Assembly: GCF_900113675.1 (NCBI RefSeq)
Contig: NZ_FOQE01000003.1
Span: 1-43,134, forward strand
DNA: 43,134 nt
Direction of reading: 5' to 3'
From: Pisciglobus halotolerans
GTDB lineage: Bacteria; Bacillota; Bacilli; Lactobacillales; Carnobacteriaceae
Shown: in pieces, positions 33,489-42,363 of the stretch
How positions within the stretch are numbered: the stretch's first letter is position 1
How the letters are laid out: the number at the start of each line of letters is the position of its first letter
Translations under genes and position numbers: made by a program
The notes under the pieces: model-generated
Database searches by the model: none
What the model saw: the letters and a program-made list of their open reading frames with translations, nothing else
What the model was told of the DNA's origin: nothing

Positions 33489-34208
33489 TTGATAAAATAT
33501 GAAATGATCGCCAATAAAATCAGAGAGCGAATCCAAAAAGGAGAATACGCAGAAGATACGTTGATCCCTGATCAAGTCACCTTGTCTAAGGAATTTGGCG
33601 TAAGCCGGATGACCGTCAAAAAAGCGATGGATATTCTGGCGATGGAAGGACTGATCTTTCGAAAACGCGGCTCTGGTACGTATGTTAAAAAAAATGCACT
33701 CCTCAACAGTTCAGATTCTAACGCAATGGAATATGAAGGACTGACAAAACAGCTTTCTGGCTACAAGGTAGAAGGCAAAGCCATTTCTTTTAATGTAGAA
33801 TTTCCTGATGAAAAAATCAGAGAAGCTTTACAACTGGAAAAAAATGACCCAGTGTATAATATTGTTCGTCTAAGATTAGTGGATGGAAAACCTTACGTGA
33901 TTGAACATACTTACTTTCCAACGGCTCTAGTACCAGGACTAACAGAAGAAATTTTGAACAAATCCGTTTACGAATTTATCCACCAAAACTTAGGATTATC
34001 ATTTGGAGGAGCTTACCGCAAAATCCAAGCCGTTAAACCATCTGAATATGACAAAAAATACTTAGCTTGCCAAGAAAACGACCCTGTTTTAGAAGTTGAA
34101 CAAATCGTGCATCTAGAAGACGGCACACCATTCGAATACTCACGCAGCCGCAACCGATACGACACACGCAGTTACACTATTGTAGACATCCAACGCCGCC
34201 AAAAATAA
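33489..34208 (+). CDS. GntR/HutC-type transcriptional regulator (UTRA domain), C-biased 3' end
   Basis: 239-aa sugar-responsive repressor. The N-terminal winged helix (residues ~5-68) includes SKEFGVSRMTVKKAMDILAM and the wing RKRGSGTYVKK. The UTRA effector domain follows (about 90-235). By position it probably controls the neighbouring beta-glucoside genes. The start is TTG at 33489, eight bases after GAGGGG; the ATG at 33504 is an alternative. From 34092 to the stop, 17 of 22 pyrimidine-ending codons end in C, and a T-poor repeat follows directly, as at the GNAT and GH1 genes. Confidence 0.92.
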   Translation: MIKYEMIANKIRERIQKGEYAEDTLIPDQVTLSKEFGVSRMTVKKAMDILAMEGLIFRKRGSGTYVKKNALLNSSDSNAMEYEGLTKQLSGYKVEGKAISFNVEFPDEKIREALQLEKNDPVYNIVRLRLVDGKPYVIEHTYFPTALVPGLTEEILNKSVYEFIHQNLGLSFGGAYRKIQAVKPSEYDKKYLACQENDPVLEVEQIVHLEDGTPFEYSRSRNRYDTRSYTIVDIQRRQK

Positions 34209-34254
34209 AGAGGGCGTGGAGCGAGGTCGATAGAGACGTCAGGAAAATGAAAAT
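34209..34254 (+). repeat. Dispersed T-poor repeat, short copy C (downstream of gntR)
   Basis: It starts at the stop codon: GGAGCGAGGTCGA (34218-34230), TAGAGACGTCAGGAAAATGA. This matches the duplicated unit of copy B with a few changes. The longer module of copies A and B is absent. Confidence 0.75.
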
Positions 34255-34295
34255 TTATTTTCAAGATAGGAATAGAGGATCTTTTCAAGCATCTA

Positions 34296-34341
34296 AAAAA
34301 AACAAGTACAGTAAAACCCAAAGTTCACTGTACTTGTTTTT
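34296..34341. terminator. Bidirectional terminator between gntR and exoA
   Basis: AAAACAAGTACAGT pairs with ACTGTACTTGTTTT. T-tails lie on both strands. It is directly beyond the minus-strand stop at 34342. Confidence 0.85.
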
Positions 34342-35094
34342 CTATTTGAGTTCTAATTGGACAGGGCAATGGTCTGAGCCGTAAATCGAAGAAAGAATGG
34401 CTGCGTCTTCTAATCTAGGTGCCAGTCGTTCGGATACACAAAAGTAATCGATTCGCCAGCCGGAATTATTTTTGCGCGCATTGAAGCGATAGTTCCACCA
34501 TGAATAAGCGCCCGTTTGATCAGGATAAAAATAGCGGAAAGTATCTACAAATCCATTATCTAAAAGCATGGAAAAACGTGTTCTTTCTGCATCTGAAAAA
34601 CCTGCGCTGGTGCGATTGCGGGCGGGATTTTTCAAATCGATCTCTTGATGTGCTACATTTAAGTCACCACATAAAATAACCGGTTTTTTTGCATCTAGTT
34701 CTTTTAAATAAGCTAAAAAATCTTTTTCCCACTGAACGCGATAGTCGAGGCGTTTCAGTTCAGACTGAGAGTTTGGTGTATAGCAGGTCACGACATAGTA
34801 TTCAGGGTATTCTAAAGTAATCAAACGCCCTTCAGTATCATGTTCAGGGATCCCCATTCCATAAGCCACGGATAAAGGCTGATGTTTTGTAAAAATAGCT
34901 GTTCCTGAATAACCTTTTCTTTCAGCATAATTCCAATAATCATAATAACCTGGAAGCTCTAAATCGATTTGACCTTCTTGTAATTTGGTTTCTTGAATAC
35001 AAAAAAAATCTGCATCTAAGGCATCAAAAATATCCAGAAACCCTTTTTTAACAATGGCACGCAGACCATTGACATTCCATGAAACAAATTTCAT
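34342..35094 (-). CDS. exoA: Exodeoxyribonuclease III / AP endonuclease (ExoA)
   Basis: Cleaves the backbone at abasic sites in base excision repair and removes 3' blocks. It has 250 aa, the usual size. Metal-binding MKFVSWNVNGLRA, catalytic IQETKLQ, CGDLNVAHQEIDLKNP and the C-terminal GSDHCPVQLEL with the active-site Asp-His are present. ATG at 35094 follows AAAGGAG. It is divergent from the oxidoreductase gene. Confidence 0.96.
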   Translation of the reverse strand: MKFVSWNVNGLRAIVKKGFLDIFDALDADFFCIQETKLQEGQIDLELPGYYDYWNYAERKGYSGTAIFTKHQPLSVAYGMGIPEHDTEGRLITLEYPEYYVVTCYTPNSQSELKRLDYRVQWEKDFLAYLKELDAKKPVILCGDLNVAHQEIDLKNPARNRTSAGFSDAERTRFSMLLDNGFVDTFRYFYPDQTGAYSWWNYRFNARKNNSGWRIDYFCVSERLAPRLEDAAILSSIYGSDHCPVQLELK

Positions 35095-35187
35095 TGATTT
35101 TCAAACTCCTTTTAAAAAACGTATTACAATAATTGTACAAGAAAAAATGTAAAAAACGAATAAATAAATTTGAAATGAGGCAGCAGC

Positions 35188-36099
35188 ATGAAAATAGGAA
35201 TAGTAGGATTAGGCAACATTGCGCAAAAAGCTTATTTGCCCGTTATGATGGAGATGAGTGATCAAGTAGAGTGGCACCTTTATACGCGTGATCAAGAAAA
35301 ATTGAAACAGATTGGCCAACGGTATCGTACAGCTTATTTGTATCCGTCAGTTGAAGCATTGATCCAAAGTGGGATCGAAGCTGTCTTTATCCATACAGCA
35401 ACCCACACCCATGCTGCACTGATTCGTCAATGCTTAGAACAAGGGATTCATGTATATGTTGATAAGCCAATCAGTGAGCAGTTGGAAGAAGTAGAAGAGC
35501 TGATGGCATTTGCCAAAGAAAAAGAATTGCTGCTAGTGACAGGGTTTAACCGCCGTTTTGCGCCCATGATCCAAGAGCTCAAAAAGGTACCGCATAAAAA
35601 TATGCTCTTTATCCAAAAAAATAAGCCAGCTAGTTCAGGCAGTGTACAATTTGCTATTTTTGATCTCTTTATACATGTGGTAGATACAGCTTTGTATTTA
35701 TTGGATGAACCGGTGGAAGAAATCAGTCATCGCCTTTATGAAGAAGAAGGCCAATTAAAAAACTGCGTGCTGCAGTTGAAAACAGCCCACACGATTTGTG
35801 TGGCTTCTATGAATTATGTGAGCGGCGCAAACTTAGAAACAGCAGAAGTACAGTCTACTGAAGGAACTTATCGTGTGACCAACTTGACAGAATATGAAAG
35901 TCATTCCTTTGAAAAGCACGCTCAAAAAACATTTGGTGATTGGGAAACGACTTTAGAAAAAAGAGGTTTTTCACCACTGATTCGTTCTTTCGTTCAAGCT
36001 GTCCAAACAGGAGAAAACCCCGTCAGCCTTGCATCTTCATTGAAAAGCCATCAAATTTGTGCTGAGATCGTTTCTAGCTATGAAAAAGGAGACAAATAA
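35188..36099 (+). CDS. Gfo/Idh/MocA family oxidoreductase
   Basis: NAD(P)-dependent dehydrogenase-like protein of 303 aa. The N-terminal Rossmann motif is GIVGLGNIAQKAYLPVMME. The family's E-K-P motif appears as YVDKPISEQ, with Asp for Glu. A C-terminal alpha/beta domain follows, with FDLFIHVVDTALYLL containing the conserved His-x-x-D. The substrate is unknown, probably a sugar or polyol. ATG at 35188 follows AATGAGGCAGC. It is probably monocistronic; the potassium operon begins 69 bases on with its own likely promoter (TATACT at 36142). Confidence 0.88.
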   Translation: MKIGIVGLGNIAQKAYLPVMMEMSDQVEWHLYTRDQEKLKQIGQRYRTAYLYPSVEALIQSGIEAVFIHTATHTHAALIRQCLEQGIHVYVDKPISEQLEEVEELMAFAKEKELLLVTGFNRRFAPMIQELKKVPHKNMLFIQKNKPASSGSVQFAIFDLFIHVVDTALYLLDEPVEEISHRLYEEEGQLKNCVLQLKTAHTICVASMNYVSGANLETAEVQSTEGTYRVTNLTEYESHSFEKHAQKTFGDWETTLEKRGFSPLIRSFVQAVQTGENPVSLASSLKSHQICAEIVSSYEKGDK

Positions 36100-36168
36100 A
36101 CAATTTTTTGTGCAATGGTTTTAAAAGAAGAGTGTCTTCGTTATACTACTAAATAAGTAAGGAAGAAG

Positions 36169-37554
36169 GTGGGGATAATCATCGGTAAAATAAAAAAACT
36201 ATCACCTGCTGCTAAGATTGCTTTGAGCTTTTTAATCATGATTTTGATTGGTTCGTTTTTATTAGCACTTCCGATCAGTCAAACCTCTTTTTCAGAGGCT
36301 ACTTATTTTGACCATCTTTTCATGGCCACTTCAATGGTGTGTGTAACAGGGTTGTTTTCTGTTCCAATCGCCTCGACGTATTCTTTTTTTGGTCAAGTGA
36401 TCAGCTTAGGGTTGATTCAAATCGGTGGACTGGGTTTGATGACCCTGCTGGCAGCTTTAGTAATGGGCATCGGGAAAAAGATGAGTTATGCTAATACGAT
36501 CGCAGTCCAAGAAGCATTGAACCGAGAAAAAATGGGTGATTTTAAACCTTATCTCATTTCGATTGTTTTATATACAGCACTTTTTGAAGGAATCGGAACG
36601 TTATTGCTGCTTACGCATTTTGTTCCGGAATTTGGTTGGGATCGCGGATTCTTTATGTCATTATTTTTAGCAGTGTCTGCTTTTTGTAATGCTGGTTTCG
36701 ATTTGTTCGGTGCTGGAAGTCTTCAAGAATATGTTCATCAACCTGTGGTGAATCTTGTTGTCGGGTCGTTGATCGTATTGGGGGGCATCGGTTTTCCTGT
36801 TTGGTTTGATTTGTCTAATAATTTTCGCTCTCTTTTTAAGAGAAAGAGAAGAATCCGGACCAAAAGTTTCTTTAGACGGTTACAAGTCCATTCACGGTTA
36901 GCTTTAACAATGTCTTTTATATTGGTCGTAACAGGGATCATTTTGTTTCTTTTAGTAGAATGGAATAATTCAGTCACCATTGGAGATTTTACATTTGGAG
37001 AAAAATTATTGACGGCTTTTTTTGAAACCGTGACGATGCGTTCGGGTGGATTTACTACAATTGATTTAGCTAATATGAGGCCTTTCACGTTGCTTTACTT
37101 TATATTGAATATGTTTATCGGCGGATCACCGGGTGGGACAGCTGGTGGTGTCAAAACGACAACCTTGGCTTTGCTCGTGCTGCTGATTTATAACGACGTC
37201 AGAGGACAGAAAAATATCAATTACCACTATCATACCATCGCGATCGCAACTGTTCGGAAGGCCATCGTTGTTATCGGTGCTTTCTTTGTTTTTCTAGTCT
37301 TAGGGGCAGGCTTGTTGTTCCTATTTGAACCAGACAAAGAACCTTTGCGGCTGTTATTTGAAACAGTAGCAGCTTTTTCAACTGGTGCTTCCATCAACTT
37401 GACGACAGAACTTTCTTGGATGAGTCAGGTCGTGCTGATGGTGATCATGTTTGTTGGAAGAATTGGTCCAATCACGATCTTCTTGAGTCTAGAACGTAAA
37501 AACAGAGAAGTAACAGATGTAAAATATGCGACGACAAATATACTAATTGGATAG
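36169..37554 (+). CDS. ktrB: Potassium transporter membrane subunit KtrB (TrkH/HKT family)
   Basis: Na+-dependent K+ uptake channel subunit, 461 aa, four repeated M1-P-M2 units. Selectivity-filter loops are readable as VCVTGLFS, AFCNAGFDL, VTMRSGGFTTID and AFSTGASINLT, each with the conserved Gly. An intramembrane glycine-rich gate (MFIGGSPGGTAGGVKT) follows in the third repeat. The start is GTG at 36169, five bases after AAGGA. ktrA begins 12 bases after the stop, in the same operon. Confidence 0.92.
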   Translation: MGIIIGKIKKLSPAAKIALSFLIMILIGSFLLALPISQTSFSEATYFDHLFMATSMVCVTGLFSVPIASTYSFFGQVISLGLIQIGGLGLMTLLAALVMGIGKKMSYANTIAVQEALNREKMGDFKPYLISIVLYTALFEGIGTLLLLTHFVPEFGWDRGFFMSLFLAVSAFCNAGFDLFGAGSLQEYVHQPVVNLVVGSLIVLGGIGFPVWFDLSNNFRSLFKRKRRIRTKSFFRRLQVHSRLALTMSFILVVTGIILFLLVEWNNSVTIGDFTFGEKLLTAFFETVTMRSGGFTTIDLANMRPFTLLYFILNMFIGGSPGGTAGGVKTTTLALLVLLIYNDVRGQKNINYHYHTIAIATVRKAIVVIGAFFVFLVLGAGLLFLFEPDKEPLRLLFETVAAFSTGASINLTTELSWMSQVVLMVIMFVGRIGPITIFLSLERKNREVTDVKYATTNILIG

Positions 37555-37566
37555 GAAGAGATAAAA

Positions 37567-38238
37567 ATGGCAACCATAACGATCGGTATTCTAGGGTTGG
37601 GGCGATTTGGCAGAGCAGTCGCACAAGAACTGAGTACCTTTGACTGTGAAGTGATCGTCATCGATAAAAATCAAGAAAATGTAGAGTGGATCGAACCTTA
37701 TGTGACTCAAGCAATCCAAGGCGATATTAGAGACTTTGACTTTTTAGAAAATATCGGTATGGCCAATTGTGATGTAGCAGTAGTGGCGACAGGCGACAGC
37801 TTAGAATCTAGTGTCTTGGGAATCATGAATTGTAAAAAATTGGGAATCAATAGCATCGTAGCAAAAGCTCAAGATAAAGATTACCGTGATGTATTGGTGG
37901 CGATCGGAGCGAACACAGTGATTCAGCCCGAAAAAGAAATGGGCAAACGTGTTGCGAAAAGTTTATTAAGACGCCACATCACAGATATGGTAGAGCTAGA
38001 CGAAAACTACGCTGTTGTGGAATTTTTTCCGCCAAAAACTTGGATTGGAGAAACCATTGAAACGCTAGACTTGCGCAAAAGATATGAGATCAATATCATC
38101 GGGCTGCGGAATAAAGATGATGGAAAACTCGATGTATCGTTTGGTCCAGATCATCAAGTACAAGCAGATGATATTTTTGTTGGGATCGCGGAGTCGGATA
38201 AGATCGAACGGTACGATTATTTAAACAAGTTAAGATAA
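37567..38238 (+). CDS. ktrA: Potassium transport regulatory subunit KtrA (RCK/TrkA)
   Basis: Cytosolic ring that gates KtrB by binding ATP/ADP, 223 aa. The RCK_N nucleotide fold has ILGLGRFGRAVAQELSTF and the acidic strand end EVIVIDKNQ. The RCK_C domain covers about residues 135-220. ATG at 37567 follows TAGGAAGAG. The gene pair order ktrB-ktrA is compact, 12 bases apart. The next gene, murB, is 121 bases away. Confidence 0.94.
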   Translation: MATITIGILGLGRFGRAVAQELSTFDCEVIVIDKNQENVEWIEPYVTQAIQGDIRDFDFLENIGMANCDVAVVATGDSLESSVLGIMNCKKLGINSIVAKAQDKDYRDVLVAIGANTVIQPEKEMGKRVAKSLLRRHITDMVELDENYAVVEFFPPKTWIGETIETLDLRKRYEINIIGLRNKDDGKLDVSFGPDHQVQADDIFVGIAESDKIERYDYLNKLR

Positions 38239-38359
38239 AAGGTTGAAATAAAAACGCTGCTAAAAAGGATTTTGATTAAAAACGCATGGTATTTTGCCTT
38301 TTTTTCATTCAGCATGGTAGAATGTCAGATAGAAATCAATTTGAGAGGGTAAGCTATTG

Positions 38360-39268
38360 ATGATAGAAGAAAAGATACAAGAACGTTTTCCAAGTTCGAT
38401 CATAAAAGAACATGAGCCTTTGTCACGTTATACTTATACAAAAACAGGCGGTCCAGCCGATATCCTGGTCTTTCCGCAATCACCTGAAGAAGTTGCTGAA
38501 CTGGTGCAATGGATCAAAGCCCATGAACTGCCATTGACTGTTCTAGGAAATGCCAGCAATTTGATCGTTAAAGATGGAGGGATTCGCGGAGTTGTGATGA
38601 TTTTGACCAAGATGGATCGCATCGACGTCGAAAAAACGACGCTGACCGTTCAAAGCGGTGCTCGCTTGATCGATACTTCCTATGCTGCTTATGAACATCA
38701 ATTGACTGGACTTGAGTTTGCTTGTGGGATTCCAGGCAGCATCGGCGGCGCTGTTTTCATGAATGCGGGCGCTTATGACGGCGAAGTAAAAGAAGTGATC
38801 GAATCTGTTACGGTTCTAACAAGAGACGGCGAAGTGAAGAAATTAAAAAATAAAGCTTTAGATTTTAGTTATCGTCATAGTATTTTGCAAGAAACCCATG
38901 ACATCGTTCTTGAAGTTGTTTTTGATCTTAAAAAAGGAAAAGAAGAAGCCATTAAAGAACGTATGGATGAACTGACTTTACTGCGTGAGTCTAAGCAACC
39001 ATTAGAATATCCTTCCTGCGGGAGTGTATTTAAACGCCCGACCGGCTACTTTACTGGCAAATTGATCCAAGAAGCAGGCTTGCAAGGATTGATGTGGGGC
39101 GGCGCACAAATTTCCGAAAAACATGCTGGGTTTATTGTTAATATCAATCATGCAACAGCGACCGATTACATCGAACTGATCCATCATATTCAAGAAGTGA
39201 TTTATGAAAAAAATCAAGTACGTTTGGAGACGGAAGTTCGCATTATCGGAGAAGAAGTAGCAAAATAA
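38360..39268 (+). CDS. murB: UDP-N-acetylenolpyruvoylglucosamine reductase
   Basis: FAD/NADPH enzyme that completes UDP-MurNAc synthesis for peptidoglycan. It has 302 aa, type II MurB. FAD-binding stretches are NTK-like TYTKTGGPADILVFP and GNASNLIVKDGG, then GIPGSIGGAVFMNAGAYDGE. The catalytic Ser is in YPSCGSVFKRP, and the late Glu is in the C-terminal RLETEVRIIGE. ATG at 38360 and TTG at 38357 are adjacent candidates behind GAGAGGG; ATG is preferred. Confidence 0.95.
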   Translation: MIEEKIQERFPSSIIKEHEPLSRYTYTKTGGPADILVFPQSPEEVAELVQWIKAHELPLTVLGNASNLIVKDGGIRGVVMILTKMDRIDVEKTTLTVQSGARLIDTSYAAYEHQLTGLEFACGIPGSIGGAVFMNAGAYDGEVKEVIESVTVLTRDGEVKKLKNKALDFSYRHSILQETHDIVLEVVFDLKKGKEEAIKERMDELTLLRESKQPLEYPSCGSVFKRPTGYFTGKLIQEAGLQGLMWGGAQISEKHAGFIVNINHATATDYIELIHHIQEVIYEKNQVRLETEVRIIGEEVAK

Positions 39269-39280
39269 ATCAGCTGAAAT

Positions 39281-39323
39281 GCCTTTTCAAAAGCTTTTGC
39301 AGCTTTTTGAAAAGGCGTTTTTT
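39281..39323 (+). terminator. murB terminator
   Basis: GCCTTTTCAAAAGCT pairs with AGCTTTTTGAAAAGGC, then GTTTTTTAT. Confidence 0.85.
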
Positions 39324-39350
39324 ATATTTTAATAGTGATTTTGTTCAAAA

Positions 39351-39527
39351 GAAATTTCTTTCAGAATGAACGGGCTTGCTTGACAGGAGCCATGGGACCG
39401 TCTGGAGCCAAGGTCTCCAGACTTTCAAGCCTCAGACGAAGCGTAAGTGCTGAAGCACCAACGCTTCATTATTCGCATTGAGTCCTTGTACATGGCTTCA
39501 AGCAGCCCTTATTCCTACAGAAATTTC
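39351..39527. repeat. 177-nt structured inverted-repeat element (MITE-like or ncRNA candidate)
   Basis: Terminal arms GAAATTTCT (39351-39359) and AGAAATTTC (39519-39527), then GAAT/ATTC, then an 18-bp bulged stem GGGCT-GCTTGA-AGCCATG. It encloses two perfect sub-hairpins: GTCTGGAG/CTCCAGAC (39399-39421) and GAAGCGT/ACGCTTC with nested GTGCT/AGCAC (39438-39467). There is no coding capacity and no T-run at the end. I recognise no named family. It stands alone between murB's terminator and the next promoter region. Confidence 0.7.
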
Positions 39528-39780
39528 AAAGATGGCTTCTAAAGAATCTAAAAAAATATAAAAGCTTCAAATAACAAAAACGTTTTATCCGGCAAGTAAA
39601 ATAGTGTGTATCATTTTAATAAAGTGTGTAATGTAAAGAATTGTTGTGGGTATCGGCCGATTGCTTAAGCTAAAAAGGTTTTCGACTCTTTTTTGCAAAA
39701 AGTAAGACTGGCACAAAAATTGCTTTATTTTAAGATGTGTACATAAATAAGAAGAGGGGAACGATTTCTATTCCAACAAA
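39528..39780. other. Intergenic stretch before the second EIIC gene
   Basis: A/T-rich, no gene. A partial cre-like core AAAAACGTTTTAT lies near 39576-39588, and the short motif AGACTGGCACAAAA near 39704 resembles GAGACTGGGACAAAA at about 11711. Confidence 0.45.
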
Positions 39781-39794
39781 AGAAAGCGTTAACA
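39781..39794 (+). promoter_or_regulatory. Predicted cre site of the second PTS EIIC gene
   Basis: AGAAAGCGTTAACA matches the cre consensus at nearly every position. It lies about 170 bases before the start codon. Confidence 0.65.
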
Positions 39795-39966
39795 GATTGA
39801 GTGAGCTAAATTGAAAAGCGAACCGTCTAATATGAGTTCAAGAAAGTGAGGGAAGAGGTTCCTGTAAAGAAAAGAATGAGCGCCTACTTTTTAGAAATCG
39901 ATATGTACAACAAGATGCAGTATGTAATAAAGATCTTTTAATCATAATCTTTAGGAGGTTTTTTTA

Positions 39967-41391
39967 ATGGATGCTTTAACAACTTGGTTAGAAAAATATA
40001 TTCTTCCAGTTGCTGCCAAGATTGGTGCTCAAAAGCACTTAGTTGCTTTACGGGATGCCTTTATCGGTACGCTTCCTGCTACAATGGCAGGTTCAGTGGC
40101 CGTTATGATCAACGCTATTATTCGTGACTTACCGCCACAGTTTATTGACGGTTATGACGGAAATACGATACCTGTGATCAAAGAGATCATTGCGATCAAT
40201 GGATTCGTTTGGAATGGGACATTGGCGATCGCCGGGATCATTTTTGTCTTTTCATGGGGATACAATATCGCCCGTGCTTATGGCGTCAATGAACTGTCAG
40301 GCGGGATCGTTGCACTAGCTGCTTCGATTGCCGGCATCACTTTCTCTTTCGCTGGTGAAATCACAGATCTAACATTAGATCCAACAACAGTTGATGCGAT
40401 CAATAGCAATGAGGCAGGCTGGACAGCGACAACGACTGGCATTACAGCAAATGGCTGGGGCTGGTTGCCGCTGAGCAACTTAGATAGTAACTTCTTCTTT
40501 ACAGCTATGATCATCGGATTTGTGGCAACGATGATTTTTGTCAAATTAATGTTGGCAGATATCACCATCAAGCTTCCTGAATCTGTACCGCCAGCTGTAT
40601 CAAAAGCTTTCGCTTCTATCATCCCAGCTACAGCCGCATTGTATGCTGTTGCTGTTTTCTACTGGTTATTTGCAAAACTTGTACCAGATATGACGTTCCT
40701 AGATTGGCTGCAAGAAACGATTGCTAAGCCGCTATTAGGTTTGTCGCAAGGTTTTGGTGCTGTTATTCTTGTTACCTTCTTTGTGCAACTCTTCTGGTTC
40801 TTTGGGATCCATGGTCCAAATGTGTTGGCGCCTATTCTTGAAGGCGTGTTCGGAGTCGCTCAGTTGAAAAACGTTAACTTGTTCCAAGAAGGCGGCGCCG
40901 CACTCGTCAACGCAGAAGGCTACAAATGGGTACGTGGTTCATTTGACGCTTACTCTTGGTTTGGTGGTTCTGGCGGAACGATCGTTTTGATTCTAGCAAT
41001 CTTGATCTTCTCTAAACGCGCTGACTATCGTACAGTTGCCAATCTATCAGTAGGACCTGGTATCTTCAATATCAATGAACCAGTCATGTTTGGTTTGCCG
41101 ATCGTATTGAATCCGATCATGTTTATCCCATTCCTTATTGGGCCGATCGTTTCAGTTTCGATTGGTTACTTTGCAACGATCTGGGGATGGGTCAACCCTG
41201 TCTCGCAACAAGTGGCTTGGGTCACGCCGCCGTTCTTGTTATCCTTCTTGGCAACAGGAGCTGACTGGCGGGCACCAATCGTTACTTTAGTGGCATTCCT
41301 TGCTACCTTTGTGATTTGGATACCATTTGTCATTGCTGCGAACAAAATGGACCCTGCTTTAGGTGAAGGTAAAATGGAAGACGCAGAATAA
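39967..41391 (+). CDS. PTS system lactose/cellobiose-family EIIC permease (second)
   Basis: Sugar-translocating membrane subunit, 474 aa, about ten helices. The start MDALTTWLEKYILPVAAKIG matches the family. FFGIHGPNVLAPILEGVFG and GPGIFNINEPVMFGLPIVLN correspond to the substrate-site and NEP motifs. It is longer than the first EIIC, with an extra threonine/glycine-rich loop around residues 130-170. ATG at 39967 follows TTAGGAGGT. It lacks EIIA and EIIB neighbours and is followed by three small genes in the same direction. Confidence 0.93.
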   Translation: MDALTTWLEKYILPVAAKIGAQKHLVALRDAFIGTLPATMAGSVAVMINAIIRDLPPQFIDGYDGNTIPVIKEIIAINGFVWNGTLAIAGIIFVFSWGYNIARAYGVNELSGGIVALAASIAGITFSFAGEITDLTLDPTTVDAINSNEAGWTATTTGITANGWGWLPLSNLDSNFFFTAMIIGFVATMIFVKLMLADITIKLPESVPPAVSKAFASIIPATAALYAVAVFYWLFAKLVPDMTFLDWLQETIAKPLLGLSQGFGAVILVTFFVQLFWFFGIHGPNVLAPILEGVFGVAQLKNVNLFQEGGAALVNAEGYKWVRGSFDAYSWFGGSGGTIVLILAILIFSKRADYRTVANLSVGPGIFNINEPVMFGLPIVLNPIMFIPFLIGPIVSVSIGYFATIWGWVNPVSQQVAWVTPPFLLSFLATGADWRAPIVTLVAFLATFVIWIPFVIAANKMDPALGEGKMEDAE

Positions 41392-41402
41392 TTCTGCGGA
41401 AG

Positions 41403-41438
41403 ATGCTGCCGTTTCTGTTATAATGGAAGCGGTAGCAT
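41403..41438 (+). promoter_or_regulatory. Hairpin spanning a TATAAT before the small-gene trio
   Basis: ATGCTgCCGTTTC (41403-41415) pairs with GGAAGCGGtAGCAT (41425-41438); TATAAT (41419-41424) is in the loop. It could be an operator over a promoter or a weak attenuator. No good T-run follows, and no clear -35 is seen. Confidence 0.4.
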
Positions 41439-41467
41439 ATTTAACTGAATAGAAAGGAAGAAACCAT

Positions 41468-41692
41468 ATGATTGAAATTACGATGGCGATGCAACAGGAA
41501 AATGTGATTGAACTGCTGGATCATTACGAAGAAGACGGGGTCACATTTGACTATAAAGAAAAGAAAGGTATCAAATTATACTTTGAAACGAATGCAGAAG
41601 ATCTTGAAAAAGCTTGTAAAATAGCAAAAGCAGCTATTAAAGCTCAAACTTGGGGGAGCGTTCTTTATTTCCAAGCTGTTCCTGTCAAATAG
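41468..41692 (+). CDS. Small protein of unknown function (74 aa)
   Basis: I do not recognise this protein. It is acidic/lysine-rich, soluble and predicted alpha/beta: MIEITMAMQQENVIELLDHY, then a strand-rich middle and helix EDLEKACKIAKAAIKAQTWG, ending in YFQAVPVK. There is no signal peptide. ATG at 41468 follows AGAAAGGAAG. It is followed 15 bases later by a membrane peptide gene, and with it and the DUF3284 gene likely forms a transcription unit. Its position after an EIIC suggests an accessory PTS role, but that is inference. Confidence 0.8.
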   Translation: MIEITMAMQQENVIELLDHYEEDGVTFDYKEKKGIKLYFETNAEDLEKACKIAKAAIKAQTWGSVLYFQAVPVK

Positions 41693-41707
41693 AAAAGAGG
41701 GTCTGTT

Positions 41708-41905
41708 ATGTCAAAGAATGGCCTATTCCTGCTCAGCCTCGGTTTATTGTTATTCATGTTCAGTGTGAACCAGCAAACGTTGGCTTATGATGTTTTAAGT
41801 ATGACGACTGCTGTTTTCTTCATTGGAACAGGAAGCTGGCTGATGTATAAGGCGAATAAAAAGAAAAAACAGGAAAATTTAGGAAAAGAAAAAGGTGAAG
41901 TTTAA
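41708..41905 (+). CDS. Small membrane protein (65 aa), unknown function
   Basis: Two hydrophobic segments (GLFLLSLGLLLFMFSV, about residues 5-20, and the AVFFIGTGSWLMY stretch, about 35-47) are followed by a very basic tail, KANKKKKQENLGKEKGEV. The topology is likely a hairpin with both ends in the cytosol. ATG at 41708 follows AGAGGG. Its TAA stop overlaps the ATG of the next gene (TAATG), which indicates coupled translation. No family is recognised. Confidence 0.75.
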   Translation: MSKNGLFLLSLGLLLFMFSVNQQTLAYDVLSMTTAVFFIGTGSWLMYKANKKKKQENLGKEKGEV

Positions 41906-42336
41906 TGGACATTGTTAAGAAAATGCAGGTCCCGGTTCCGTTTCTATTTGATCAAATCACAAATTCTGTGCTGTATGATATCCAACAGGCAACTGGGAAG
42001 AAACTAACCGAGAAACAGTTGGATGGCTTTGAATACGTGAAGGAATTCTCCAAAAATCAACGAGCCAATATCAGAATTGAAAAATACCATAAAGATCAAG
42101 CTTATCATTACAGTACAGCTACGAATAGAAATCAGTTTTTTGTCCAATATGATATTGTTCCAATCAGTGATACGGTCTGCGAACTTCATTACATCGAAAA
42201 GATGGAGTCAACTGGTTCTATCCAAAAAATGAACGATATGATCGTTGGAATGCTATTGTCTCATTTTAAAAAGAAACGATTTAAGGAAATGCTCAAACAA
42301 ATGGAGCAATCCTATCAGACTGCAGCATATGAATAA
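41905..42336 (+). CDS. DUF3284 domain-containing protein
   Basis: 143-aa soluble protein of the DUF3284 family (START/polyketide-cyclase-like fold), commonly found beside PTS genes in Firmicutes. It starts MDIVKKMQVPVPFLFDQITN and has a beta-rich centre (QFFVQYDIVPISDTVCELHY) and an amphipathic C-terminal helix. Function is unknown. The ATG overlaps the preceding stop by one base. A terminator lies about 28 bases after the stop. Confidence 0.82.
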   Translation: MDIVKKMQVPVPFLFDQITNSVLYDIQQATGKKLTEKQLDGFEYVKEFSKNQRANIRIEKYHKDQAYHYSTATNRNQFFVQYDIVPISDTVCELHYIEKMESTGSIQKMNDMIVGMLLSHFKKKRFKEMLKQMEQSYQTAAYE

Positions 42337-42363
42337 ACAAAAAATAGCTTACGGCACTTATAA

